A stretch of DNA of 64,000 bases from Gammaproteobacteria bacterium. GTDB lineage: Bacteria; Pseudomonadota; Gammaproteobacteria; Steroidobacterales; Woeseiaceae. The notes under the pieces are model-generated. The model was given only the letters and a program-made list of their open reading frames with translations, was not told the DNA's origin and made no database searches. Shown here piece after piece: positions 9,870-22,392 of the stretch; position 1 is the first letter of the stretch; each line of letters opens with the position of its first letter. The position numbers were made by a program, and so were the translations under genes. The stretch is from contig JAHZJK010000013.1 in NCBI GenBank assembly GCA_022600955.1, forward strand, positions 110,811 through 174,810, given 5' to 3'.

Positions 9870-10294
9870 CAGGCCGCCTCCAGCGCCTCTGCCGCGAAGC
9901 GGCGAATCGCTGCCAGCATCGACGCAAGACCATTACTGCGGGTTGGGCTCAGGTGGCTTTCAAGCTGCAGTGCCGCGACGAAATCCGGCGGCGAATCCAG
10001 AATATCCTGCGGGCTGCGGTCGCTGTAAAGTCGTAACAGCATGGCAATGAGCCCAGAGACGATTGCAGCATCACTGATCGCTCGAAATTGCAGCCTGCCA
10101 TCAGTCTGCTCTGCGACAAACCAGACTTGTGACTGGCAACCGCGGATACGGTTCTCTTCGATCCGCAATTCTTCAGGAAAGTCGGGCAGGCGTCGGCCGA
10201 GGTCGATGATGTATTGGTAGCGATCCATCCAGTCTTCGAACAGCTCAAAGTCGGCAATCAACTCTTGCTGTGCTTCCAGAACCTCATTGCTCAT
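9869..10294 (-). CDS. sufE: SufE-type cysteine desulfuration protein
   Basis: SufE takes the persulfide sulfur from a cysteine desulfurase (SufS or CsdA) for Fe-S cluster assembly. The active cysteine lies in the conserved [11 protein letters not shown] segment. The N-terminus [19 protein letters not shown] and the C-terminal [18 protein letters not shown] are family features. The length of 141 aa is normal. No sufS gene lies nearby; the gene follows cysS by 2 bp, so cysteinyl-tRNA synthesis and sulfur transfer share an operon here. SufE and CsdE cannot be separated from sequence alone. Confidence 0.93.
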   Translation of the reverse strand: MSNEVLEAQQELIADFELFEDWMDRYQYIIDLGRRLPDFPEELRIEENRIRGCQSQVWFVAEQTDGRLQFRAISDAAIVSGLIAMLLRLYSDRSPQDILDSPPDFVAALQLESHLSPTRSNGLASMLAAIRRFAAEALEAA

Positions 10295-10296
10295 GG

Positions 10297-11673
10297 TCAG
10301 TTCCGCCGCCAGCTGGTGCCGTCACGACCATCCTGGATCGTGACACCCAGCGCGCCAAGCTGATCGCGAATAGCATCTGCGGTCTGAAAGTCTTTGGCTG
10401 CCTTCGCGTCATTGCGCTTTTTGATCAAGGCCTCGATTTCATCCGATGGAATGGCGCCTTCGACGTCACCTGAAAACCATTCATCGGGATTGTTTCCCAG
10501 AAGCCCCATCAGCTCGCCGGCTGCGTACATATTCGCCGCCAGCGATTCGCGTTCGGCCTCATCCGTCGCCTTGTTCAATTCCTTGGCAAGTCCAAAAAAA
10601 GCCGCCATTGCTCTGGGTGAGTTGAGGTCGTCCTCAAGCGCATCGATCAGGTCCTGCGGCACTTCTGCGGCCGCTCGAGCCTGGTCTGACACGGCGATGT
10701 CCTGCACGGCACCGTACAGGCGATCGAGCATACTTCGTGCTGATTCGAGAGTTTCGGTCGACCAGTCCAGCGGCTGCTTGTAGTGCGCACTGAGCAATGC
10801 CAGTCGAATCACCTCGCCGGGAACAGTCTTGATGAGTTCATGCACGAGCAACACGTTGCCAAGTGATTTGGACATCTTGGTCTGGTCCATACTGAGGAAA
10901 CCGTTGTGCAACCAGTATCGTGCAAACGGCGCACCATCATGAGCGCAACAACTCTGCGCCAGTTCGTTTTCATGATGCGGGAATACAAGGTCACGACCAC
11001 CTGCGTGAATGTCTATCGTATCGCCGAGGTGCTTTGCAGCCATCGCGGAGCATTCGATATGCCATCCAGGTCGACCACGTCCCCACGGCGATTCCCATCC
11101 TGGAAGTTCCGGCGTCGACGGCTTCCATAATACGAAGTCGTGCGCGGCTCTCTTGTACGGCGCGACCTCAACGCGTGCGCCGGCAATCATCTCGCGAAGA
11201 TCGCGTTTCGAGAGCGCGCCATACTGCTCATAGGAGGAGACATCAAACAACACGTGCTGCTCAGCCTCATACGCGAAGCCTTTCTCAATGAGCGTCTCGA
11301 TCATTTCGATCATTTCCGCAATATGCTGGGTTGCACGGGGCTCCACGTCCGGGGCACGAACACCCAGCGCACCCATGTCGTCATTGTAGGCTTTGATAAA
11401 CCGGGCCGTAATTTCGTCGATCGGCTTGCCCGATTCAATAGATGCCGCATTGATCTTATCATCAACGTCAGTGATATTGCGCGCGAACGTCAGCTTGTAA
11501 CTGCGTCGTAGCAACCGCGCCAACAGGTCAAATACAACGGCTGGCCGAGCATTGCCAATATGCGCGTAGTTGTAGACAGTGGGCCCGCACAGGTACATGG
11601 TCACCTCACCTTCGCGAAGTGGCTCGAAAGCAACTTTCTTGCCCTGGAGTGTGTCGTGCAGCTGTAAACTCAT
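10297..11673 (-). CDS. cysS: Cysteinyl-tRNA synthetase
   Basis: CysRS charges tRNA-Cys. The start is placed at MSLQLHDTLQGKK (11673); an in-frame ATG 11 codons upstream is also possible. The zinc and ATP site start at MYLCGPTVYNYAHIGNAR, in which the HIGH motif is HIGN, a common variant in this enzyme. The second signature KMSKSLGNVLLVHEL is intact, as are the zinc-ligand segments WHIECSAMA and HAGGRDLVFPHHENE. The length of about 458 aa is normal. It is the first gene of the minus operon and is transcribed away from hisI. Confidence 0.96.
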   Translation of the reverse strand: MSLQLHDTLQGKKVAFEPLREGEVTMYLCGPTVYNYAHIGNARPAVVFDLLARLLRRSYKLTFARNITDVDDKINAASIESGKPIDEITARFIKAYNDDMGALGVRAPDVEPRATQHIAEMIEMIETLIEKGFAYEAEQHVLFDVSSYEQYGALSKRDLREMIAGARVEVAPYKRAAHDFVLWKPSTPELPGWESPWGRGRPGWHIECSAMAAKHLGDTIDIHAGGRDLVFPHHENELAQSCCAHDGAPFARYWLHNGFLSMDQTKMSKSLGNVLLVHELIKTVPGEVIRLALLSAHYKQPLDWSTETLESARSMLDRLYGAVQDIAVSDQARAAAEVPQDLIDALEDDLNSPRAMAAFFGLAKELNKATDEAERESLAANMYAAGELMGLLGNNPDEWFSGDVEGAIPSDEIEALIKKRNDAKAAKDFQTADAIRDQLGALGVTIQDGRDGTSWRRN

Positions 11674-11802
11674 GAAATCCTGAATCTGGCGCGTCAAAAG
11701 AGGCAATCATAGCAAGTTCATTGTCCACGGCTACTGTTTGCTGCACGGCGCCGACCCCGGTATTCTTCCGCCCCCCTGAACGCATTCACCTGAGGAAGCC
11801 GC
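11674..11802. other. Divergent cysS/hisI intergenic region
   Basis: These 129 bp separate two divergent genes and must hold both promoters. I see no clear consensus -10/-35 pair. A ribosome-binding sequence (TGAGGAAG) lies directly before the hisI ATG. There is no convincing hairpin or operator. Confidence 0.5.
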
Positions 11803-12300
11803 ATGTCTGCCGCAACGGTTACATTTCGAGCCCGCAACACGATCGAGCAAGTCGAGGAAGGCAATGATCTTGCCCCGAAATTTGACGACCGGGGCCTGAT
11901 CACTGTCGTCACAACTGACGCAGACAGTGGCGAGTTGCTGATGCAGGGCTATATGAATGCAGAAGCCCTGCAGCTGACGATCGTAACGGGGGAAGCCCAC
12001 TACTATAGCCGTAGCCGCCAGGTACTGTGGCACAAGGGCGCCACGAGCGGGCTCGTGCAAACGGTGAGAGAGCTGCTGATCGACGATGATCAGGATTGCG
12101 TCTGGCTGCGCGTTGATGTCGCAGGCGGCGCGAGTTGCCATGTCGGCTACCGCAGCTGTTTTTACCGCAAAGTCCCGGTCGGCGATGATTTCGAACAGAA
12201 ACAGACCGACGGGCAGATCGAACTGGAATGGACTGAAACCGATAAAGTCTTCGACCCGCTCGACGTCTACGGCGACGCGCCAAACCCAACTATTCTCTAG
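11803..12300 (+). CDS. hisI: Phosphoribosyl-AMP cyclohydrolase
   Basis: HisI opens the purine ring of phosphoribosyl-AMP, the third step of histidine synthesis. Family motifs visible are [19 protein letters not shown], the [17 protein letters not shown] segment, and the metal-binding cysteines and acidic residues in [12 protein letters not shown] and [15 protein letters not shown]. At 165 aa it is the stand-alone cyclohydrolase, without the HisE pyrophosphohydrolase domain. No other his genes are in the window. Its TAG stop lies in a CTAG that also gives the stop of the convergent membrane-protein gene. Confidence 0.95.
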   Translation: MSAATVTFRARNTIEQVEEGNDLAPKFDDRGLITVVTTDADSGELLMQGYMNAEALQLTIVTGEAHYYSRSRQVLWHKGATSGLVQTVRELLIDDDQDCVWLRVDVAGGASCHVGYRSCFYRKVPVGDDFEQKQTDGQIELEWTETDKVFDPLDVYGDAPNPTIL

Positions 12301-12995
12301 TATCGACCTTCGGAATCATGCCGTCGCTTCTCGCGGCGACGTCTTGCGGCTGGCTGTGGTTCGGCCTGAGCGATCGCGCGCGCCTGGAACGCGTATTCAA
12401 CTGTACCGATCATCCACAGGAAGTAGCCAACCAGCTCAATGAATTCTTCAACCGCCAGCTTGATGACGCGCCGATAGTCGTCCTGCAATATCGACATCCA
12501 CAATGGCTCATGCCCTACCAGTCGAACGAATGCGAACAGTATGACGGCTCCCGCAAATAACAACGTCAGCCCGGGCGACGGCCAGATTCGCCCAAGCGCG
12601 AGTTGAATACGTTTTCGGTAGCGATAGGTATAGACAATTATCAGTGCGCCCAGAACACCGATCAGCACCTGCCAGAAATTGTCAGCAACATAGAGGTCAA
12701 GAAAATAGTCGAGCTCACGAATCAGGAACGCTGTCGCCAGTCCGGCGAACAGAATAGCAACCGACTTTTGTGACGAGTAATTGCGAGCGACGAGCAACAT
12801 GATGCCGGCACAGGCGGCGAGGATGATGGCCTGAATGATTTCGACGGGCGAGAATTCGCTGGTGCCAAAGCGGTCTGACTCACTGAGGACTACGTGCAGC
12901 TTCAGGGCTCCAGGCGCCGCCAGTTCCATTTGCGTCAGGGCCCAGGTGACGAACGCAATCGATATGAAATACAGCAAGTAGCGTATCCACGGCAT
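12297..12995 (-). CDS. Integral membrane protein of unknown function
   Basis: This product of 232 aa has about six predicted helices, including [37 protein letters not shown] and [19 protein letters not shown]. It ends in a very basic tail ([17 protein letters not shown]), expected to be cytoplasmic by the positive-inside rule. I do not recognise a named family. It is the last gene of the miaB-to-lptE operon, 23 bp after the zincin-like gene, and shares its stop tetranucleotide CTAG with hisI on the other strand. Confidence 0.75.
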   Translation of the reverse strand: MPWIRYLLYFISIAFVTWALTQMELAAPGALKLHVVLSESDRFGTSEFSPVEIIQAIILAACAGIMLLVARNYSSQKSVAILFAGLATAFLIRELDYFLDLYVADNFWQVLIGVLGALIIVYTYRYRKRIQLALGRIWPSPGLTLLFAGAVILFAFVRLVGHEPLWMSILQDDYRRVIKLAVEEFIELVGYFLWMIGTVEYAFQARAIAQAEPQPAARRRREKRRHDSEGRY

Positions 12996-13018
12996 ACCAG
13001 ACTATACACAAATCTGTG

Positions 13019-13501
13019 TCAGGAACGCAGCTTGAAGGTCGGCGCGCCGCGCTCGCTCAGAAGTCCATGAAACTTAAGAAACTCTTCAGCATCCGACGCA
13101 TCAGACTGGAACCATCGTGCGGTATTACCGAGGCGAAAACTGTAGCCCCAGTCGTCCATATCCTGCATCAGCTGCGTGCGGCTCGTGCCCGCAATACTGT
13201 CTGCAAGAATAACCTGCAGATAACAGACGGCCGCCTCCTCGAGATCATCACCACCGGCATCCTTGTGCAATCCATTGCGTCGCTCAGCTGTCATACAGAT
13301 AACATGGCAAGTCTCATGCAGGAATGAATGCACCGGAGTGTCCGGCCGGACAAAGACCTGGCGGCCGACGATGCCCGCTTCGGAGTCACCCCAGAAGCTG
13401 CCTGTAATTTCAGTGCCGCTGTCCTGCAGCTTGAGTTGCAGACCATAGCGTTCCAGCAACGCGTCGAGCGTCGCACGCGCTACATCGGATACGAGCAACA
13501 T
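13019..13501 (-). CDS. Zincin-like putative metal-binding protein, function unknown
   Basis: The 160-aa product has a HExxH-type motif, FLHETCHVICM (residues about 60-70), followed about 20 residues later by the acidic segment GDDLEEAAVCYLQ, a spacing seen in gluzincin-like folds where a later glutamate is the third metal ligand. There is no signal peptide, so it is probably cytoplasmic. It lies 5 bp after lptE and before a membrane-protein gene. A peptidase role is only inferred from the motif; the family is not one I can name. Confidence 0.7.
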   Translation of the reverse strand: MLLVSDVARATLDALLERYGLQLKLQDSGTEITGSFWGDSEAGIVGRQVFVRPDTPVHSFLHETCHVICMTAERRNGLHKDAGGDDLEEAAVCYLQVILADSIAGTSRTQLMQDMDDWGYSFRLGNTARWFQSDASDAEEFLKFHGLLSERGAPTFKLRS

Positions 13502-13506
13502 AGAGA

Positions 13507-16453
<2,947 letters not shown>

Positions 16454-16506
16454 TCAGTGTGCGGAAAACCGGAAGCCTACAGGAACAGGCGAAAAAGCGC
16501 AGCAGC

Positions 16507-18042
16507 TTAGAGGCTTGTGCCACTCCGGATGCGGAAGAAACCAAGAATCAGAATACACAGCGCGATGACCGGCCAGTTACCAACGCCCGAATACGGCGTC
16601 GCGCCCCGATGTTTGAAGATGTCAGTGGTCATAACGTCGGAGTCGAACTGCCTGCCTGTGCGAAGCAGCGTTCCATCCGGAGCGATGAAAGCGCTGATCC
16701 CTGTGTTTGTCGAACGGACCGCGTAGCGACCGGTTTCGAGTGCCCGCATCTGTGCAATCTGCAGATGCTGATGAGGCGCTATCGAATCGCCGAACCAGGC
16801 ATCGTTGCTCACGTTAATCAGGATATCCGCCTCTGGAAACGCGTACAGCTGCTCAGCACCATAGGCATCTTCATAACAGATCGCGACAGCCAGCTGGATA
16901 TCATTGACCGTACGCAGCAAGGGCTGCACATCGTCGCCTGCGGCAAGATCCGCATGCGGCAGATTCTGCAGCTTCATCCATTCGCGAACGCCTGCCGGAA
17001 CCGGAAAGTATTCGCCGAATGGCACCAGGTGGCGCTTGCGATACGCCATGCGTTCATCGGTCCCCAGTGTGATCACGCTATTGAACAGCTGGCCTTCTGC
17101 GCCGCGATCGTAGCTGAGCTCCAGGATTCCAAACAAAACAGTCTGACCATTGCGCCTGGCATCACGTTCTACGATGTTCAGATAGCTCTGCACCTGGTCA
17201 TTGCGCGCTGGTATCGCCACTTCCGGCCAAACCACCAGCTCGCTGTCGGGTACGCTCAACGTTGCACCACGATAGAAGTCCAGCGTCGCCTTGCGTTGTT
17301 CCGGAAGCCATTTGCGATCCTGCGACACGCCCGCCTGAACGATCGTGGTGCGCACGGCTTTGCCATATGGCTCGGTCCAGTCCACGAAACCGAGGACTGC
17401 GCCAGCAATCCAGGGCAACAGGACCAGCGGTAGTGCAATAACCCGATCCCGACCTGGCACCATGATTGCGACCAGGATCGCGGCGCTGCTGAACATCAGC
17501 ATCACGGACACGCCGTAAACGCCAAGAACGGGCGCCCAGCCTCCCAGGACCGATTCAACCTGTCCGTAGCCATGGGCCAGCCACGGAAAGCCTGACAACA
17601 CCCACCCACGTAGCCATTCAATGAGTACCCAGGCCGCAGGCCCGACGAAGAAAAGATGCCATGGCTCGCCACTGCAAAGACGTGCCGTCAGCCAGCCAGC
17701 CAGCCACAGGAACCCGGCCATAATCAGTGACAGTCCGATCATGAGAAGCAGCGCGATCCAGAGTGCCGCGTTGCCGAAAACATGCACAGAAATATAGATC
17801 CAGTAGGTGCCGGTCAGGAACAGACCGAAGCCAAACCAGAAAAAATGCCACGCTGCATCTTTTGGTGACACGGTCAATGTAATGAACAGCAACGGCAACA
17901 TCAGCAGGGGTGCGAGCAATGACCATTCCGCTGGCGCGAAGACCAGCGTCGTCGCGCAGCCAAGCACGAACGCAAGCAAGCGACTGCTATTGGGCCAGTC
18001 GGCCGCAAACAGCATCAGAAAGTGCTGATCTTTACTGGCCAT
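16507..18042 (-). CDS. lnt: Apolipoprotein N-acyltransferase
   Basis: Lnt adds the third acyl chain to outer-membrane lipoproteins. The N-terminal half has about seven or eight membrane helices (for example LLAPLLMLPLLFITLTV). The C-terminal half is a periplasmic nitrilase domain with the triad in VVWPEVAIPA (Glu), KRHLVPFGEYFP (Lys) and VAICYEDAYG (Cys). At 511 aa it has the usual length. It follows corC by 5 bp and lies 68 bp before leuS. Confidence 0.96.
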   Translation of the reverse strand: MASKDQHFLMLFAADWPNSSRLLAFVLGCATTLVFAPAEWSLLAPLLMLPLLFITLTVSPKDAAWHFFWFGFGLFLTGTYWIYISVHVFGNAALWIALLLMIGLSLIMAGFLWLAGWLTARLCSGEPWHLFFVGPAAWVLIEWLRGWVLSGFPWLAHGYGQVESVLGGWAPVLGVYGVSVMLMFSSAAILVAIMVPGRDRVIALPLVLLPWIAGAVLGFVDWTEPYGKAVRTTIVQAGVSQDRKWLPEQRKATLDFYRGATLSVPDSELVVWPEVAIPARNDQVQSYLNIVERDARRNGQTVLFGILELSYDRGAEGQLFNSVITLGTDERMAYRKRHLVPFGEYFPVPAGVREWMKLQNLPHADLAAGDDVQPLLRTVNDIQLAVAICYEDAYGAEQLYAFPEADILINVSNDAWFGDSIAPHQHLQIAQMRALETGRYAVRSTNTGISAFIAPDGTLLRTGRQFDSDVMTTDIFKHRGATPYSGVGNWPVIALCILILGFFRIRSGTSL

Positions 18043-18047
18043 CGATA

Positions 18048-18899
18048 CTAGCCACTATTTCGCTGTACCTGCAGCGAATCGATACGTCGCTTGTCGGCCT
18101 TGACGACCGCAAATTCAAAACCGCCAAACTTCACTCGCTCGCCGCGCTTGGGCAGTCGACCGAGTTCGTGCATGACGAGACCGCCAATCGTGTCGTACTC
18201 GTCGTCCGCAAGTTCACACTCGAAGAATTCGTTGAAATCCTCAACTCGTGTGAGCGCGCGCACAGCGAAACTGGGTTTACCATTGCGGTCACCGTCAGGA
18301 CGAATAAAAGCGGCCTCTTCCTGATCATGTTCATCGTCAATCTCGCCGACGATTTCTTCCAGGACGTCCTCGATCGTAAGCAGTCCGGCAACACCGCCGT
18401 ACTCATCAACGACGATAGCCATATGATTGTGGCTTGCCCGAAACTCCTTCAGCAGTGCGTTGAGTCGCTTGGACTCCGGAATCACTGCAGCCGGACGCAG
18501 CAACTTCTTGATCGTCAGATCCATCGCGGCATCGGTGCCGAAGTAGCGCAACAGGTCTTTCGCGAGTAACACGCCGAGAACCTCATCACGATCCTCGCCG
18601 ATTACGGGAAATCGCGAATGTCCGGATTCAACGATGAGCGCCAGGATTTCGTCGAACTCCTGCTCAATATCGATGCATACCATTTGCGATCGCGGCACCA
18701 TGACTTCCCGGACCTGGGTTTCAGACACCTCGAGCACACCGGAGAGCATGCTCTTCTCTTCGGCATCGAGTTCGCCTTCGGATTGAATAAAAGTCTGGAT
18801 TTCATCGCGGCTCCAGGGTTCGCCCGTAATTGCCCGCTTGATGCGCGCAACCAGTCCGGGTGTACCCGAGCCGCTGGTACTTGGAGGTTTGTCGTTCAT
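18048..18899 (-). CDS. corC: CorC/HlyC family CBS-domain protein
   Basis: Two CBS domains (around VREVMVPRSQMVCIDIE to LLRYFG, and VIPESKRLNALLKEFRASHNHMA to the end of IEDVLEEIVGEI) are followed by a CorC_HlyC transporter-associated domain (TIGGLVMHELGRLPKRGERV). No membrane-spanning DUF21 domain is present, so this is the short CorC type of 283 aa. CorC is linked to magnesium and cobalt resistance; the gene's conserved place between ybeY and lnt has also led to a proposed link with envelope work. The mechanism is uncertain. Confidence 0.93.
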   Translation of the reverse strand: MNDKPPSTSGSGTPGLVARIKRAITGEPWSRDEIQTFIQSEGELDAEEKSMLSGVLEVSETQVREVMVPRSQMVCIDIEQEFDEILALIVESGHSRFPVIGEDRDEVLGVLLAKDLLRYFGTDAAMDLTIKKLLRPAAVIPESKRLNALLKEFRASHNHMAIVVDEYGGVAGLLTIEDVLEEIVGEIDDEHDQEEAAFIRPDGDRNGKPSFAVRALTRVEDFNEFFECELADDEYDTIGGLVMHELGRLPKRGERVKFGGFEFAVVKADKRRIDSLQVQRNSG

Positions 18900-18914
18900 A
18901 TCGCCTAAATTGTA

Positions 18915-19397
18915 TCAGTTATCCGATCGCGTCTCTGTATAGGGATTCGCGACCCCGTGAGACGCCAGAATTTCTTTTTCCAGCGCCTCCATTTCGGCGG
19001 CTTCGCCGTCGTCTTCATGATCGAAACCCAGCAAGTGCAGCGTGCCATGTACGATCATATGTGCCCAATGATCAGCCAGCGACTTACCCTGGCTGTCTGC
19101 CTCCGCTCGAACCACCGCCGCGCAGACCACAATGTCGCCGAGTGGTAGTCCAGCCTCTGCCGGCAGTCCCTCGATTGTGCCGGCCGGAAATGACAAAACG
19201 TTGGTCGGTTTGTCTTTCTGCCGGTAGCCAAGATTCAGCTCGCGCATCTCATCGATGGCCACCACCCGCACCGCGAGCTCCGTATCCACCACTCGTCCGG
19301 CAGCTTGCAGTGCGCGAGACACCCAGGCCGATATTTCTTCATCGGCGGGTATTTCGTCATCTTTACAGGCGTTCTGAATTTCAACGTGAGCGGTCAT
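18915..19397 (-). CDS. ybeY: rRNA maturation endoribonuclease YbeY
   Basis: YbeY is a zinc-dependent RNase needed for 16S rRNA 3' end maturation and ribosome quality control. The metal-binding signature HGTLHLLGFDHEDD is complete. The start was taken at MTAHVEIQNAC (19397), which gives a family-like N-terminus of about 160 aa and overlaps phoH by 17 bp; an ATG 13 codons upstream is an alternative. The RELNLGYRQKDKPTNVLSFP segment is also conserved. PhoH and YbeY are regular operon partners. Confidence 0.95.
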   Translation of the reverse strand: MTAHVEIQNACKDDEIPADEEISAWVSRALQAAGRVVDTELAVRVVAIDEMRELNLGYRQKDKPTNVLSFPAGTIEGLPAEAGLPLGDIVVCAAVVRAEADSQGKSLADHWAHMIVHGTLHLLGFDHEDDGEAAEMEALEKEILASHGVANPYTETRSDN

Positions 19398-20370
19398 CTT
19401 TCTCGTAGGCTTCGACGATGCGCTGTACAAGTTCATGTCGCACTATGTCTTTCGGATTGAAGTGCGTAAACGAGACACCCTCAACGTACTGTAATACCTC
19501 TGACGCATTTTTCAGGCCAGACTTCTGGCCTGATGGCAGATCGATCTGCGTGATATCGCCTGTCACGACAGCACTGGAACCAAAACCGATGCGCGTCAGA
19601 AACATTTTCATTTGTTCGATGCTGGTGTTTTGCGCTTCATCACAAATGACGAAAGACTCATTGAGCGAGCGCCCGCGCATAAACGCAAGCGGTGCAATTT
19701 CGATAACATTTCGCTCAATCAATCGCGTGACGCGTTCAGCACCGATCATGTCGTACAACGCGTCGTACATCGGTCGCAAGTAGGGGTCGACTTTCTGTGA
19801 CAAGTCGCCAGGCAAAAACCCGAGTCTTTCGCCAGCTTCTACGGCCGGGCGCACCAGCACGATACGTCGAACCTCCTCTCTCTCCAGCGCGTCGACGGCG
19901 CTGGCAACTGCAAGATAGGTTTTACCTGTGCCCGCGGGACCGATTCCGAACGCGAGATCATGATCACGAATAGCGCGCATGTAAGCCATCTGATTCGCAC
20001 CTCGCGGCCTGATCAGTTTGCGGCGCGTCTGTATCGTCACCACGTCGTCGTTCGCGACCTCTGCATTGTCAACATTCACTCTAGCTTCTGCATCATCCAT
20101 TAACGACTCCTGCAGCAACATATGCACGCGCTGCGGATCCAGTGGTTCCTTGTCGGTCATTTCGAACAACGACAATAATACGTCTCCCCCAACTTCCGCA
20201 GCGCCGGGCCGCCCCGTAACGCGGAAGCGATTACCATGACTGGCGATTTCAACATTGAGGCGGCGCTCGATTTGCCGCAGGTGTTCATCAAACTGACCGC
20301 ACAGGTTTGCAAGGCGGTTGTTATCGGCGGGCTCGAGAACTATGTCCCGAGAAATCTGGACAGCATTCAA
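19381..20370 (-). CDS. ybeZ: PhoH-like ATPase YbeZ
   Basis: This 329-aa protein has a P-loop (FGIGPAGTGKTYLAVA), a Walker B region (ESFVICDEAQNTS) and the family segment LVRPAVEAGERLGFLPGD. PhoH-like proteins are RNA-linked ATPases that work with YbeY. The N-terminus matches the family (SRDIVLEPADNNRLANLCG). The start appears to be a TTG at 20370; no ATG fits this frame nearby. It sits 117 bp after miaB. Confidence 0.93.
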   Translation of the reverse strand: MNAVQISRDIVLEPADNNRLANLCGQFDEHLRQIERRLNVEIASHGNRFRVTGRPGAAEVGGDVLLSLFEMTDKEPLDPQRVHMLLQESLMDDAEARVNVDNAEVANDDVVTIQTRRKLIRPRGANQMAYMRAIRDHDLAFGIGPAGTGKTYLAVASAVDALEREEVRRIVLVRPAVEAGERLGFLPGDLSQKVDPYLRPMYDALYDMIGAERVTRLIERNVIEIAPLAFMRGRSLNESFVICDEAQNTSIEQMKMFLTRIGFGSSAVVTGDITQIDLPSGQKSGLKNASEVLQYVEGVSFTHFNPKDIVRHELVQRIVEAYEKDDRSR

Positions 20371-20487
20371 AATCTGTATTTGTAACCTCGGCGTAGAAGG
20401 CCGCCTGTCAGGAAGACAGGGGCTGTGCCATGTCCGTAATCAAGCATGGCGGGAAATCTATCAAGACAATAGACCATTGCGGACAGA
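20371..20487. other. miaB-phoH intergenic segment with a small hairpin
   Basis: The 117 bp between miaB and phoH holds a short hairpin with 6-bp arms (CCTGTC and GACAGG, about 20405-20421). No U run follows on the minus strand, so it is not an intrinsic terminator; a weak attenuating or processing role is possible. Nothing else is seen. Confidence 0.4.
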
Positions 20488-21828
20488 TTACGCCGCGACT
20501 TCCTTGTTCGCAAGTCGCCCACGTAATGAATTTGGTAATGCCTCGGTAATAACGACATCGACAAATTGGCCAATGACGCTTGCGTCGGCGTCGAAATTCA
20601 CCCACCGGTTGTTCTCGGTGCGCCCGGAAACCTGCTGACCACTCTTCTTGGACAACCTCTCTACCAACACGGTCTGTGTGGAACCGACCATATCTCTGCT
20701 GATGTCCATGGCCTGTTGATTGATGCGTGCCTGGAGCAGCTGCAAGCGTTGTTTTTTTACCTCCATCGGCGTGTCGTCGGCGAGACTGGCTGCCGGCGTA
20801 CCGGGTCGTGCGCTGTAAATGAAACTGAACGACTGGTCGAAACCGATTTCTGCGATCAGATTCATGAGCGCCTCGAAGTCACGCTCGGATTCACCCGGAA
20901 AGCCGATAATGAAATCTGACGACAAGGAGAGATCCGGGCGCGCTTCACGCAAACGACGAATCTTCTGCTTGTATTCAAGAACCGTGTGGCCGCGCTTCAT
21001 TGCTGCCAGCACTCGGTCGGAGCCATGCTGTACCGGCAAGTGCAAATAGCTTGCCAGCTTCGGCACCTCTGCGTATGCCTGGATCAGGCTGTCAGTAAAC
21101 TCAACCGGATGCGATGTCGTGAAGCGAATACGATCGATACCCTCAACAGCGGCGACGTAGTAAATCAGTGTTGCAAGGTCAGCAATCTGCCCGTCGTGCA
21201 TCGGGCCGCGGAACGCATTTACGTTCTGGCCAAGAAGATTCACCTCGCGCACGCCCTGCCCTGCGAGACTTGCGACCTCGGCGATGACGTCGTCAAACGG
21301 TCGGGAAATTTCTTCACCGCGCGTATACGGCACAACGCAGAAGCTGCAATACTTGCTGCAACCTTCCATGACCGACACAAACGCGGTCGGGCCCTCGGCG
21401 CGAGGCTCGGGCAAGCGATCAAACTTCTCAATCTCCGGGAACGAGATATCGACGACAGAATCACTCTTTTGTTCTGAGCTGTCGATGAGTTCTGGCAAAC
21501 GATGCAAAGTCTGCGGGCCAAATACGACGTCCACATAGGGCGCCCGCTTTGTAATTCCCTCGCCTTCCTGGCTTGCAACACAACCACCAACACCAATCTT
21601 CACATCAGGGTTCGCGTCTTTGAGCTTGCGCCAGCGTCCCAGTTGAGAGAACACCTTTTCCTGGGCCTTTTCACGAATCGAGCAGGTATTGACCAACAGC
21701 AGGTCAGCCTGCTCCGGCAGCTCCGTCAATTCGTAGCCGTGCGACTCACGCAGTACGTCCGCCATCTTCTCCGAGTCATACTCGTTCATCTGGCAGCCCA
21801 TCGTTTTGATATATAGCTTCTTGCTCAT
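20488..21828 (-). CDS. miaB: tRNA-2-methylthio-N6-dimethylallyladenosine synthase
   Basis: MiaB is a radical-SAM enzyme that adds the 2-methylthio group to i6A37 of certain tRNAs. The start was placed at [19 protein letters not shown] (21828), since the first cluster-binding cysteine lies in TMGCQMN. The UPF0004 domain with [18 protein letters not shown] follows, then the radical-SAM cluster [17 protein letters not shown], and a C-terminal TRAM domain. About 446 aa. It heads the operon phoH, ybeY, corC, lnt and leuS. It starts 23 bp after the ssb terminator stem, so it should have its own promoter near there. Confidence 0.96.
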   Translation of the reverse strand: MSKKLYIKTMGCQMNEYDSEKMADVLRESHGYELTELPEQADLLLVNTCSIREKAQEKVFSQLGRWRKLKDANPDVKIGVGGCVASQEGEGITKRAPYVDVVFGPQTLHRLPELIDSSEQKSDSVVDISFPEIEKFDRLPEPRAEGPTAFVSVMEGCSKYCSFCVVPYTRGEEISRPFDDVIAEVASLAGQGVREVNLLGQNVNAFRGPMHDGQIADLATLIYYVAAVEGIDRIRFTTSHPVEFTDSLIQAYAEVPKLASYLHLPVQHGSDRVLAAMKRGHTVLEYKQKIRRLREARPDLSLSSDFIIGFPGESERDFEALMNLIAEIGFDQSFSFIYSARPGTPAASLADDTPMEVKKQRLQLLQARINQQAMDISRDMVGSTQTVLVERLSKKSGQQVSGRTENNRWVNFDADASVIGQFVDVVITEALPNSLRGRLANKEVAA

Positions 21829-21851
21829 CGTGTTAATTCTATCAATCAGGC

Positions 21852-21887
21852 AAAAAAACCGCGCAGGCCACAGGCACAACGCGGTTT
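21852..21887 (-). terminator. Intrinsic terminator after ssb
   Basis: On the minus strand the 3' end of ssb is followed by a stem of 8 bp (AAACCGCG with CGCGGTTT), a 16-nt loop and then a run of seven T residues. This is a good rho-independent terminator and separates ssb from miaB. Confidence 0.85.
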
Positions 21888-21909
21888 CGTGATCCGACTA
21901 CTGCCGTTT

Positions 21910-22392
21910 CTAGAACGGAATATCGTCATCAAAGTCATCCGGACCGGGCTGTGGAGGAGCATTTCCACCACCGCTCTGGCCACCACCTTGGTTGCCGCCG
22001 CTTTGGCCGCCACCCTGGTTACCACCACCAAAGTTGCCGCCGCCACCGCTGCCGCCACGGCCTCCCAGCATCTGCATCTCGTCGGCGATGATCTCGGTCG
22101 TGTAACGGTCATTACCCGATTTGTCCTGCCATTTGCGTGTCCGCAATTTGCCTTCTATGTAGACCTGCGAGCCTTTACGCAGATATTCAGCCGCAATCTC
22201 TGCGAGACGATTGAACATCGCTACCCGATGCCACTCGGTGCGCTCTTTCTGCTCGCCCGTCTGCTTGTCTTTCCAGGACTCATTGGTTGCAATCGTCAGA
22301 TTGGTAACCGCCGACCCGCTGGGCATATAGCGTGTCTCGGGATCCCCGCCGACATTTCCTACGATGATGACTTTGTTTATTCCGCGGGCCAT
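21910..22392 (-). CDS. ssb: Single-stranded DNA-binding protein
   Basis: SSB coats single-stranded DNA in replication and repair. The start was set at [19 protein letters not shown] (22392), the family's standard N-terminus; the OB fold runs to about residue 110 ([20 protein letters not shown]). A glycine-, asparagine- and glutamine-rich linker with repeated [16 protein letters not shown] units follows. The tip DFDDDIPF is the partner-binding peptide. About 160 aa. The gene has its own terminator. No canonical LexA site was seen upstream. Confidence 0.97.
   Translation of the reverse strand: MARGINKVIIVGNVGGDPETRYMPSGSAVTNLTIATNESWKDKQTGEQKERTEWHRVAMFNRLAEIAAEYLRKGSQVYIEGKLRTRKWQDKSGNDRYTTEIIADEMQMLGGRGGSGGGGNFGGGNQGGGQSGGNQGGGQSGGGNAPPQPGPDDFDDDIPF
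21961..22065 (-). repeat. Low-complexity repeat coding the SSB linker
   Basis: The linker part of ssb is built from near-repeats of a unit coding [10 protein letters not shown], visible as repeated CCACC and TTGGTTGCC-like stretches on the plus strand. Such tracts are prone to slippage and vary between strains. Confidence 0.6.
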
